Positions 1 to 7,102 of a stretch of DNA of 37,439 nt are shown one piece after another. The stretch is taken from positions 1 to 37,439 of the forward strand of contig CAMYYY010000027.1 of NCBI GenBank assembly GCA_947303715.1. The letters run 5' to 3'. The translations under genes were made by a program, and so were the position numbers. The stretch comes from an uncultured Bacteroidales bacterium. Its GTDB lineage: Bacteria > Bacteroidota > Bacteroidia > Bacteroidales > Bacteroidaceae. Numbering within the stretch: the stretch's first letter is position 1; the number at the start of each line of letters is the position of its first letter. Under the pieces are notes generated by a model that was given only the letters and a program-made list of their open reading frames with translations, did no database searches and was not told the origin of the DNA.

Positions 1-262
1 GAATATAGTCCACAATTTCCTTGACCGTCCAGTCTTGTGTGTCAATCCTATTCAGGATGTTGTAGTATCTAGTAATAACTTGGGAAGTCTTTTCCGCTAC
101 AAAAGGATCAATTACATCTTGTTTGTCCTTGCTCAGTCCCATGTCATCAACAATCCATGAAGTCCTGATGTATTGACTTTTGCGGTTTTGTGTAACTCGT
201 ATGTAAACCACATACATTCCGTCCTTTCTTTGACGTAATACCTTTGCTTTGAAAAATGCCAT
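1..262 (-). CDS. Tyrosine recombinase/integrase, N-terminal part (cut by window edge)
   Basis: The gene reads leftward from an ATG at 260-262 and runs off the window, so only about 87 residues are seen. They begin MAFFKAKVLRQRKDGMYVVY and continue with a three-strand pattern (VYIRVTQNRKSQYIRTSW) followed by helical sequence. This is the look of the N-terminal arm-binding domain of Bacteroidetes phage-type integrases, which bind arm sites and recombine DNA through a C-terminal tyrosine domain. That catalytic domain is outside the window, so activity cannot be judged. The gene and its upstream DNA are clearly richer in A+T than the genes from 519 onward, which suggests an integrated element lying to the left. 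It could instead be a remnant or a shufflon-type invertase. Confidence 0.65.
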   Translation of the reverse strand, partial: MAFFKAKVLRQRKDGMYVVYIRVTQNRKSQYIRTSWIVDDMGLSKDKQDVIDPFVAEKTSQVITRYYNILNRIDTQDWTVKEIVDYI

Positions 263-358
263 AAATCTGTTTTATTAAAGTTAAACCTTATAATATATAA
301 TAACAAAAACAGATAAACGGCAGTATTCTTTTACCTATTGGCACACGGAATAGACAAG

Positions 359-389
359 CACATTTTGCGTAAAACACGTGCAGAATGTG
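359..389. repeat. Imperfect inverted repeat upstream of the integrase
   Basis: The arm CACATTTTGCGT is followed by AAAAC and then ACGTGCAGAATGTG, which is nearly its reverse complement. It lies in the 256-bp A+T-rich gap between the integrase start and ppdK. It could be a recombinase or regulator binding site. No second copy or flanking direct repeat is visible, so an attachment site cannot be claimed. The rest of 263-440 shows no gene. Confidence 0.3.
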
Positions 390-440
390 TTAAACAAATG
401 TTGATTTTCTGCACTTTTTTGCCAAATCCTGGAATTTTTG

Positions 441-493
441 AAAAATAAATAAAATTGGGATAAGCCTTTTATAATTAAAGACTTACCCCAATT
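441..493 (-). terminator. ppdK: Intrinsic terminator of ppdK
   Basis: On the leftward strand a 17-bp stem (AATTGGGGTAAGTCTTT and its partner, with two G-U pairs and otherwise perfect) encloses a short A+T loop. It is followed by a T-rich run (TTTTATTTATTTTT). It lies 26 bp after the ppdK stop codon. The G-U pairs form only in leftward RNA, so the structure is oriented for ppdK. Confidence 0.85.
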
Positions 494-518
494 AGTTAAA
501 GTTCTATTTTATGTTGTC

Positions 519-3239
519 TTATTCTTCCAGAGCGCCCTGTGCGGCAGCAAGGCGGGCGATGGGTACACGGAAGGGTGAGCAGCTGGCGTAGTTCATGCCG
601 ATCTTGGCGCAGAACTTCACGGAGCTGGGCTCGCCGCCGTGTTCGCCGCAGATGCCGGTGCGGAGATCGGGACGAACCTCGCGACCCTTGCGGATGGCGT
701 ACTTGATGAGTTTGCCGACGCCCTTCTGGTCGAGCACCTGGAATGGGTCGACCTTCAGAATCTTCTTCTCCAGATAGACGGGGAGGAACGAAGCGATGTC
801 GTCGCGGCTGTAACCAAAGGTCATCTGCGTGAGGTCGTTGGTGCCGAAGCTGAAGTACTGGGCCTCGGTAGCGATGCGGTCGGCGGTAAGGGCGGCACGC
901 GGAATCTCAATCATCGTACCGATTTCGAACTCCACTTCCACGCCGTACTCCTTGAAGACCTGGTCGGCAACCTTCTTGATGATTTCCTTCTGCTGCTTGA
1001 GCTCGTAGAGGATACCGATGAGGGGCACCATGATTTCGGGCATGGGGTTCTTGCCCTCCTTCTTCAGTTCGCAGGCAGCGCTGAGGATGGCGCGGGTCTG
1101 CATGGCGGTGATTTCGGGGAAGGTGATGCCCAGACGGCAGCCGCGGTGACCCAGCATGGGGTTGTTCTCGGCGAGGCTGGCGACGCGCTTCTTGATGGTC
1201 TCGATGGAAACGCCCATTTCGTCAGCCATGATCTGCTGGCCTTCACGATCGTGGGGTACGAACTCGTGGAGTGGGGGATCAAGCAGACGGATGTTGACGG
1301 GGCAGCCGTCCATAGCTTCGAGGATGCCCTTGAAGTCGGCTTTCTGGTAGGGGAGGAGCTTGGCAAGAGCCTTCTCACGACCCTCGACGGAGTCAGCCAG
1401 AATCATCTCGCGCATGGCGACAATCTTCTTGTCCTCGAAGAACATGTGCTCGGTACGCGTCAGACCGATACCCTTGGCACCGAAGGCGCGGGCCACCTGT
1501 GCATCGTGGGGCGTGTCGGCATTGGTGCGGACCTGCAACTTGGTGTACTTGTCGCAGAGGTCCATGAGGGCCTTGAAGTCGCCGCTCAGCTCGGCAGCCT
1601 TGGTGGGCACCTTGCCGGCATAGACCTGACCCGTGGAGCCGTTCAGCGAGATGTAGTCGCCCTCCTTGTAGGTGACGCCTTCGATTTCGACAGTCTTGGT
1701 CTTGTAGTTAACGTTGATGGCACCGGCGCCGCTGACGCAGCACTTGCCCATACCGCGGGCAACGACGGCAGCGTGCGAGGTCATACCGCCGCGGGCGGTG
1801 AGGATACCCTCGGCACTTGCCATACCGGCAAGGTCTTCAGGTGAAGTCTCTATGCGGACCATCACCACCTTGTGGCCGTCCTTGTGCCAGGCCTGGGCAT
1901 CGTCAGCGTGGAAGACAATCTGTCCGCAGGCTGCGCCCGGGCTGGCGGGCAGACCCTGGGTGATGACCTTGGCCTTCTTCAGTTCGTTCTTGTCGAAGAC
2001 GGGGTGGAGTAGCTCGTCAAGCTTCTGCGGCTCGCAGCGCATGACGGCGGTCTTCTCGTCGATGAGGCCTTCGCGGACGAGGTCCATGGCAATCTTCACC
2101 ATGGCCGTACCCGTACGCTTGCCGTTGCGGGTCTGCAGGAACCACAGCTTGCCCTCCTGGACGGTGAACTCCATGTCCTGCATGTCGCGGTAGTGGTTCT
2201 CCAGCTTCTCCTGGATGCCGTTCAGTTCGGCGTAGATTTCGGGCATAGCCTCCTCCATCGAGGGATACTTGGCTACGCGCTCCTCCTCGCTGATGCCGGC
2301 ACGCTCAGCCCAGCGTTGGCTGCCCAGCTTGGTGATCTGCTGCGGGGTGCGGATGCCGGCGACGACGTCCTCGCCCTGAGCGTTCACCAGATACTCACCG
2401 TTGAACACGTTCTCGCCTGTGGCGGCATCGCGGCTGAAGCAGACGCCCGTGGCGCTGGTCTCGCCCATGTTGCCGAACACCATGGCCATCACGCTGACGG
2501 CGGTGCCCCATTCGTCGGGAATTCCTTCCATCTTGCGGTAGAGGATGGCGCGCTCGTTCATCCAGCTGCGGAACACGGCGCAGATGGCGCCCCAGAGCTG
2601 CACGGTGGGGTTCTCGGGGAACTCCTGACCCGTCTGGGCTTTGATGGCCTTCTTGAAGCGGGCCACGAGGTCCTTCAGCTCTTCCACGCTGAGGTCCTTG
2701 TCGAGCTTCACGCCGCGCACGGCCTTCACCTCCTCGATGATGGCCTCGAAGGGGTCGATGTCCTCCTTATTCACCGGCTTCATGCCCAGCACCACGTCGC
2801 CGTACATCTGCACGAAGCGGCGGTAGCTGTCATACACGAAGTGGGGGTTGCCCGTCTTCTTCACCATGGCCTCGGCCACGGCATCGTTAAGACCCAGGTT
2901 AAGGATGGTGTCCATCATGCCCGGCATGGAGGCGCGGGCACCTGAGCGGACGCTCACCAGCAGTGGGTTCTCCACCGAGCCGAACTTGCAGTTCATCAGC
3001 GTCTCGATGTGCTTGACGGCAGCCGTCACGTCGTCCTCAAGCAGGGCCATGATTTTCTCCTGACCCACCTCGTAGTATTCGTTGCAGACATCGGTAGTGA
3101 TGGTGAAGCCCGGGGGGACGGGCACGCCGATGAGGTTCATTTCTGCCAGGTTAGCACCCTTGCCACCCAGCTGTTCGCGCATCTTTGCATTACCTTCGGC
3201 CTTACCGTTTCCGAAGAGATAGACTCGTTTTTTGTCCAT
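519..3239 (-). CDS. ppdK: Pyruvate, phosphate dikinase
   Basis: A 906-residue cytosolic enzyme that interconverts pyruvate, ATP and phosphate with phosphoenolpyruvate, AMP and diphosphate. In anaerobic Bacteroidales it can serve gluconeogenesis or diphosphate-dependent glycolysis. The order is as in the family: an N-terminal ATP-grasp domain (GGKGANLAEM near residue 26), a central swivelling phosphohistidine domain (GGMTSHAAVVARGMGK, catalytic His489), and a C-terminal PEP-utilising barrel with the family motif GICGEHGGEPSS (catalytic Cys about 864). Length matches the family (about 870-910). The ATG at 3237-3239 is supported by a promoter 54 bp upstream, and the gene has its own terminator, so it is probably monocistronic. 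Identification is secure. Confidence 0.97.
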   Translation of the reverse strand: MDKKRVYLFGNGKAEGNAKMREQLGGKGANLAEMNLIGVPVPPGFTITTDVCNEYYEVGQEKIMALLEDDVTAAVKHIETLMNCKFGSVENPLLVSVRSGARASMPGMMDTILNLGLNDAVAEAMVKKTGNPHFVYDSYRRFVQMYGDVVLGMKPVNKEDIDPFEAIIEEVKAVRGVKLDKDLSVEELKDLVARFKKAIKAQTGQEFPENPTVQLWGAICAVFRSWMNERAILYRKMEGIPDEWGTAVSVMAMVFGNMGETSATGVCFSRDAATGENVFNGEYLVNAQGEDVVAGIRTPQQITKLGSQRWAERAGISEEERVAKYPSMEEAMPEIYAELNGIQEKLENHYRDMQDMEFTVQEGKLWFLQTRNGKRTGTAMVKIAMDLVREGLIDEKTAVMRCEPQKLDELLHPVFDKNELKKAKVITQGLPASPGAACGQIVFHADDAQAWHKDGHKVVMVRIETSPEDLAGMASAEGILTARGGMTSHAAVVARGMGKCCVSGAGAINVNYKTKTVEIEGVTYKEGDYISLNGSTGQVYAGKVPTKAAELSGDFKALMDLCDKYTKLQVRTNADTPHDAQVARAFGAKGIGLTRTEHMFFEDKKIVAMREMILADSVEGREKALAKLLPYQKADFKGILEAMDGCPVNIRLLDPPLHEFVPHDREGQQIMADEMGVSIETIKKRVASLAENNPMLGHRGCRLGITFPEITAMQTRAILSAACELKKEGKNPMPEIMVPLIGILYELKQQKEIIKKVADQVFKEYGVEVEFEIGTMIEIPRAALTADRIATEAQYFSFGTNDLTQMTFGYSRDDIASFLPVYLEKKILKVDPFQVLDQKGVGKLIKYAIRKGREVRPDLRTGICGEHGGEPSSVKFCAKIGMNYASCSPFRVPIARLAAAQGALEE

Positions 3240-3292
3240 AAAAATCAGTTAATTAGCTATTGGTATAATAAATCGTTTTCTTAAAAAGCGCG

Positions 3293-3323
3293 CAAAGGTA
3301 CACATTTTCCTCGTAAAAGCCAA
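3293..3323 (-). promoter_or_regulatory. ppdK: Promoter of ppdK
   Basis: The leftward strand reads TTG-N20-TACCTTTG, matching the Bacteroidetes housekeeping pattern (TAnnTTTG at -7, TTG at -33). The expected transcript start is about 45 bp before the ppdK ATG. Confidence 0.7.
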
Positions 3324-3454
3324 CCTTTTCGCCGAAAAACTGCAAAACAAACTATACTTTTCGCGAATAACAGGGCGGGCGTGGGCGGCAGAAGGGCGGA
3401 CATGAGCGATAACAGGGTGCGCATGGCGGTGGGGCAGGGGGGTGGAGTGTTGCA

Positions 3455-3632
3455 TTGTTACATTGTTGCATGTTGCATTTGTTGCATCGCCTTTCGTGTG
3501 CGCGCTATATATGGAAAGAAATAGTATTAGTATATATTATATAATATACATAACTTATACATATACATAACTAATAACTGCGCGCGCTGCGTGAGGTTCA
3601 TGCAACAAATGCAACATGCAACAATGTAACAA
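3455..3632. repeat. Perfect 33-bp inverted repeat around a 112-bp A+T-rich centre
   Basis: The left arm 3455-3487 and right arm 3600-3632 are exact reverse complements. Each arm is itself a run of near-repeats of TGTTGCAT. The centre carries A+T-rich TATATTA-type sequence flanked by GCGCGC runs. The element sits between the divergent ppdK and HU-like promoters and has no coding potential. It resembles a small non-autonomous palindromic element, but no target-site duplication is seen. The remainder of the 558-bp spacer 3240-3797 holds only the two promoters. Confidence 0.85.
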
Positions 3633-3703
3633 TTTTTCGGCGCCAGGCAGCGGGGAGGGGTATGCGAAAAAATCGTGTTTTTTGAAAAAAAGTGCATAAA
3701 AAA

Positions 3704-3735
3704 TTTGGTACATTCAAAAAATATGCGTAATTTTG
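3704..3735 (+). promoter_or_regulatory. Promoter of the HU-like fragment
   Basis: TTTG at 3704-3707, a 20-bp spacer, then TAATTTTG at 3728-3735: a full match to the Bacteroidetes consensus. The predicted start near 3742 gives a leader of about 55 nt before the ATG at 3798. Confidence 0.7.
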
Positions 3736-3797
3736 CATCGTGAACGTTCATTGAGAGTGTAAACCCGATTGTCTAACTATCTAAAATATTGTGTGCC

Positions 3798-3938
3798 ATG
3801 CCTGTTACTTATCAGATTGCGGGTCGCAGAAACCCCCGCCTCGCCGAGAACATCCAGTTTGCCATCACCGTGACGACGGTTGGCATCGTGGCTGTGCTGA
3901 CTGCCGCGATGGAGTTCATCAGGACGCACCTGCTCCAG
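3798..3938 (+). pseudogene. Truncated HU-family DNA-binding protein (HU-HIG type)
   Basis: The start MPVTYQIAGRRNPR resembles the first strand of Bacteroidetes HU-HIG nucleoid proteins. LAENIQFAITVTTVGIVAVL and the following LTAAMEFIRTHLL resemble their first two helices. About 24 residues between these blocks, which in the family carry the KYYP and LRELA region, are missing. Everything after the second helix, including the DNA-binding beta arm, is absent too. After about residue 47 the sequence is unrelated, yet the frame stays open into rlmD. The promoter is intact. I read it as a decayed paralogue; a short functional peptide or an N-terminal extension of RlmD is possible but less likely. 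The family assignment is from recognised pattern only. Confidence 0.55.
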
Positions 3939-4029
3939 ACCCCCTCTTTTTTCTCCTTTTCAAAAAATAAAAAAGCCTCTCCTTTTAAATTTTTAAGGGA
4001 AAAATGTGCACGGATAGCGAGGGAATTTG

Positions 4030-4037
4030 TAACTTTG
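4030..4037 (+). promoter_or_regulatory. rlmD: Probable -7 element of rlmD
   Basis: TAACTTTG matches TAnnTTTG, though no clear TTG stands 19-21 bp upstream. A transcript from here would start near 4044. That argues for translation from the ATG at 4056 rather than from 4041 or the far upstream frame start. Confidence 0.5.
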
Positions 4038-4055
4038 CCGATGGAATGTGACGCT

Positions 4056-5540
4056 ATGAGCAGAAAGAACAAACCGCTCCCGACGTTGGAGCATGTGACG
4101 ATAACCGATGTGGCGGCTGAGGGTAAGGCGCTGGCGCGGGTGAACGACATGGTGGTGTTCGTCCCCTTTGTGGTGCCGGGCGATGTGGTGGACCTGCAGG
4201 TGAAGCGCAAAAAGCATTCGTATGCCGAGGCCGTGGCGGTGAAGTTCCACGCGCTGAGCCCGCTGAGGGCTGAGCCGTTCTGCCGGCACTTCGGCACGTG
4301 CGGCGGATGCAAATGGCAATGCCTGCAGTACGAGGAGCAGCTCCGCGCGAAGCAACAGCAGGTGGTGGATTCGCTGACGCGCATAGGCCATCTGGACTTG
4401 CCGGAGGTGAATGCAATACTCGGTTCGGAACGGCAGCGGGGCTACAGGAACAAACTGGAGTTTACCTTCTCCGACAAGCGATGGCTGACGGATGAGGAGA
4501 TTGCCTGCGATGCCCGGTACGACGACATGAACGCCGTGGGGTTCCACATCCCCGGCTGCTTCGACAAGGTGCTGAATATCGACGAGTGTTACCTGATGGA
4601 CGACCTGAACAACCGCGTGCGCAACGGCATTCGCGACTATGCCCTGCGCCATAGGCTCACGTTCTTCGACCTGCGTGAGCAGACGGGATTGCTGCGCGGC
4701 ATGATGCTGAGGATTGCCGAGAACGAGGAGGGGCATATCCGCGAGGCGATGCTGCTCCTTCAGTTCTGCACCAACATAGAAAGTCCACAGCCTCGTGAAA
4801 AGGGAAAGCGGGAGGAGCCTCGTCAGGGCGACTTCAGCGCGGAGATGGAGGGCCTGCTCGCCTACGTCCGCGACACATTCACGGAGATTACGTCGCTGCT
4901 TTACGTCGTCAACAACAAGTGCAACGATACCATCGGCGACCTCGCCGTCACCACTTTCTACGGCACGGACTTCATCACAGAGCAGATGGAGGGTCTGCGC
5001 TTCAAAGTGGGGCCGAAGTCGTTCTACCAGACGAACACCCGCCAGGCATACAACCTCTATAAGGTGGCGCGTGACTTTGCCGGACTGACGGGGAGCGAGC
5101 TTGTCTATGACCTCTATACGGGTACGGGTACGATTGCCAACTTTGTGGCGCGCTCGTGCCGGCAGGTTATTGGCATCGAGTATGTCCCCGAGGCCATCGA
5201 GGATGCCCGCGAAAACGCCCTGTTCAATGGCCTTGACAACACCCTGTTCTATGCGGGTGACATGAAGGATATCCTCACCGATGACTTCATCCGCGCCCAC
5301 GGCCGTCCCGACGTCATTATCACCGACCCTCCCCGTGCCGGCATGCATGGCGATGTGGTGGAGGTTATCCTGCGTGCTGCCCCCCGGCGGATTGTCTATG
5401 TCAGCTGCAACCCTGCCACGCAGGCCCGCGACCTGCAATTGCTGTGCACGCAATACCGTGTGGCGAAGGTGCAGCCTGTGGATATGTTCCCCCACACACA
5501 GCATGTGGAGAACGTGGTAATGCTGGAAAGGAGTTCATAG
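4056..5540 (+). CDS. rlmD: 23S rRNA (uracil-5-)-methyltransferase, RlmD/RumA type
   Basis: A 494-residue SAM-dependent enzyme that methylates a uracil of 23S rRNA at C5. Residues 1-60 form a TRAM RNA-binding domain (VTITDVAAEGKALARVND). A 4Fe-4S ligand set follows at Cys76, Cys82 and Cys85, with Cys178 as the likely fourth. The methyltransferase fold has LVYDLYTGTGTIANF, DPPRAGMHGD and VSCNPATQARDL with nucleophile Cys451. An unconserved charged stretch of about 20 residues lies near 246-265. The frame is open upstream to about 3789, but that part matches a decayed HU gene, not TRAM sequence. I chose the ATG at 4056 because it gives the family's normal N-terminus and lies just behind a promoter. 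Family paralogues (RlmC, TrmA-like) cannot be fully excluded. Confidence 0.92.
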   Translation: MSRKNKPLPTLEHVTITDVAAEGKALARVNDMVVFVPFVVPGDVVDLQVKRKKHSYAEAVAVKFHALSPLRAEPFCRHFGTCGGCKWQCLQYEEQLRAKQQQVVDSLTRIGHLDLPEVNAILGSERQRGYRNKLEFTFSDKRWLTDEEIACDARYDDMNAVGFHIPGCFDKVLNIDECYLMDDLNNRVRNGIRDYALRHRLTFFDLREQTGLLRGMMLRIAENEEGHIREAMLLLQFCTNIESPQPREKGKREEPRQGDFSAEMEGLLAYVRDTFTEITSLLYVVNNKCNDTIGDLAVTTFYGTDFITEQMEGLRFKVGPKSFYQTNTRQAYNLYKVARDFAGLTGSELVYDLYTGTGTIANFVARSCRQVIGIEYVPEAIEDARENALFNGLDNTLFYAGDMKDILTDDFIRAHGRPDVIITDPPRAGMHGDVVEVILRAAPRRIVYVSCNPATQARDLQLLCTQYRVAKVQPVDMFPHTQHVENVVMLERSS

Positions 5541-5563
5541 TTCATAATTCATAGTTCATAGTT
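5532..5563. repeat. Tandem 7-bp repeat at the rlmD stop codon
   Basis: Four near-identical units of AGTTCAT (one with A for G) begin in the last codons of rlmD and run into the spacer. The rlmD stop TAG is formed by the repeat itself. A further short repeat, TTAACCA twice, lies just downstream before the next gene. Confidence 0.8.
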
Positions 5564-5596
5564 AAAAAAATTATATTAACCATTAACCATTTTCTT

Positions 5597-6292
5597 ATGA
5601 AAAAGACAACCAGTTGGCTTCTTGCGGCAGCCCTTGTAATCGCCGCATTCGTGTTGGGATGGGCCATGAAGATGCCCGTCAGTGCTTTGAAACAGTATGA
5701 TCGTACCGTCTCCGTCCGTGGTCTTGCCACCAAGGAGGTGAAGGCCGACTATGCCATTGCCCCGTTTGCCTACTCGCTGCTGGGCAACGACATGCAGAGC
5801 CTCTATCAGGAAATCAAGAAGAAGAACGAGATTTTCATCGACTTCATCAAGTCCTACGGCATCTCAAGCGACGAGATCAGTGTCTCCACACCTGAGTTCA
5901 CCGACCGCCGCACATGGGACAACAAGAGCGGCTACGACTTCCAGGTGACCAGCGTCCTCACCGTCGGTACCAAGCAGGTGGATGCCGTCATCCGCATGAT
6001 GAGTGAGCAGAGCCGTCTGATGGAGAAGAACATCGTACCCCTGACGGGATGGGAGTATCGCCCCAGCTACAGCTTCCGCGGGCTCAACGACATCAAGCCC
6101 GGCATGATTGAGGAGGCTACGAAGAATGCCCGTGAAGCTGCGCTGAAGTTCGCCGCTGACAGCGACAGCAAGCTCGGTAAAATCAAGAGCGCCACGCAGG
6201 GACAGTTCTCCATCGACGACCGCGACAGCAACACTCCCTACATCAAGAATGTCCGCGTGGTCACCTACGTCGATTTCTATCTGAAAGACTAA
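5597..6292 (+). CDS. SIMPL-domain (DUF541) protein, membrane-anchored or exported
   Basis: A 231-residue protein with an N-terminal hydrophobic segment at about residues 6-22 (WLLAAALVIAAFVLGWAM) preceded by two lysines. It is a signal anchor or uncleaved signal, placing the rest in the periplasm. The body has the SIMPL pattern: VSVRGLATKEVKADYAIAPF near the start, then alternating strands and helices to VVTYVDFYLKD at the end. SIMPL proteins include eukaryotic SIMPL and bacterial BP26/YggE; their exact biochemical role is unsettled. It starts at an ATG 56 bp after rlmD, possibly co-transcribed. Its stop codon overlaps that of the convergent gene at 6289. Confidence 0.85.
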   Translation: MKKTTSWLLAAALVIAAFVLGWAMKMPVSALKQYDRTVSVRGLATKEVKADYAIAPFAYSLLGNDMQSLYQEIKKKNEIFIDFIKSYGISSDEISVSTPEFTDRRTWDNKSGYDFQVTSVLTVGTKQVDAVIRMMSEQSRLMEKNIVPLTGWEYRPSYSFRGLNDIKPGMIEEATKNAREAALKFAADSDSKLGKIKSATQGQFSIDDRDSNTPYIKNVRVVTYVDFYLKD

Positions 6293-7080
6293 CGAGTCTG
6301 TTTCTCAGTCATGTATTTCCAGTAGCGGCGGGGCATGTCGCTGAGCTGCTTGCGGGGATTCATGCGCTCTTTGATGCAGATGGCCTTGAAATAGGTGCGC
6401 CATAGCTCCTGCATCAGTTGGTCATCGCTGCTAAGGGCTTCATCGTTCAGACGGCCGTTCTCTAAGCTAAAGGGGACGGCCGATTCTTCTTCAAAGGTGA
6501 TGCGGATGGGGGCTGCAGAGCCGTCGTAGTAATAGCCGTAGTGCCGCCCGGCATCATAGATGAGCCAGGACTGGTCGTTGAAGCGGTCGCAGAAGTGGCT
6601 GATGACGATGGGCAGCACGTTGTGGTCGGGGCTGACAACACCGAGGTAAGTGCCATCCTTCGCCTTTTGGAAGCGGATGAACTGCTTCATGCGCAGCTGT
6701 TCGTGCAGCACACGGCGGGCGATGTTCGTCACGGCCAGCACATCGGGGTCGGAGAAGTTGCGTTCGATGCTGGGCGCTCCGGCAGGCTGACGAAATACCT
6801 TGCAGATATAGTGGAACAACGGCGTGTTCAGCTCCTTGAGCTCCGACAGCCAACTGACGGAGATGAGCCGCAGGGCCTCGGGTGGCAGTCGTTTTTCCAA
6901 TCCAGTCCATACACGTCCCGCCTTCTCTTCGTCGGACGTCACTTGATGAGTACGGTCGCAGAACAGCGGAAGCTCGTCGCCTGCCGTCAGCAGCTCGTCC
7001 GGCTGCTCGTGCAGGGCAAAGGCATCGAACACCGCCGTCAGCAGCCCGTCCATCGTTCCGTCAAAGAGATAGCATGTCAT
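6289..7080 (-). CDS. Probable DNA metabolism protein, TIGR03915 type
   Basis: A 263-residue protein beginning MTCYLFDGTMDGLLTAVFDA, typical of the family defined as TIGR03915, and containing an IARRVLHEQLRMKQFIRFQK block. The family is named for its consistent linkage to a radical SAM protein (TIGR03916) and often to a uracil-DNA-glycosylase-like domain. Here the radical SAM gene lies 22 bp upstream on the same strand. No glycosylase domain is fused to this copy; the C-terminus ends soon after a basic segment (PRRYWKYMTEK). It is probably cytosolic and translated with its partner. The function is unknown, and any DNA repair role is inferred from neighbours across genomes. Confidence 0.85.
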   Translation of the reverse strand: MTCYLFDGTMDGLLTAVFDAFALHEQPDELLTAGDELPLFCDRTHQVTSDEEKAGRVWTGLEKRLPPEALRLISVSWLSELKELNTPLFHYICKVFRQPAGAPSIERNFSDPDVLAVTNIARRVLHEQLRMKQFIRFQKAKDGTYLGVVSPDHNVLPIVISHFCDRFNDQSWLIYDAGRHYGYYYDGSAAPIRITFEEESAVPFSLENGRLNDEALSSDDQLMQELWRTYFKAICIKERMNPRKQLSDMPRRYWKYMTEKQTR

Positions 7081-7102
7081 TTGGCTTTTGACCCTCTTTA
7101 AT

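Noticed and set aside
639..1844. A 401-codon open frame opposite ppdK
   Set aside because: It lies wholly antisense to a securely identified gene; its Leu/Gly/His/Asp-rich make-up is what the complement of ppdK codons gives.
3993..5504. A 503-codon open frame opposite rlmD
   Set aside because: Antisense to conserved RlmD motifs, no domain pattern of its own, no promoter or ribosome site.
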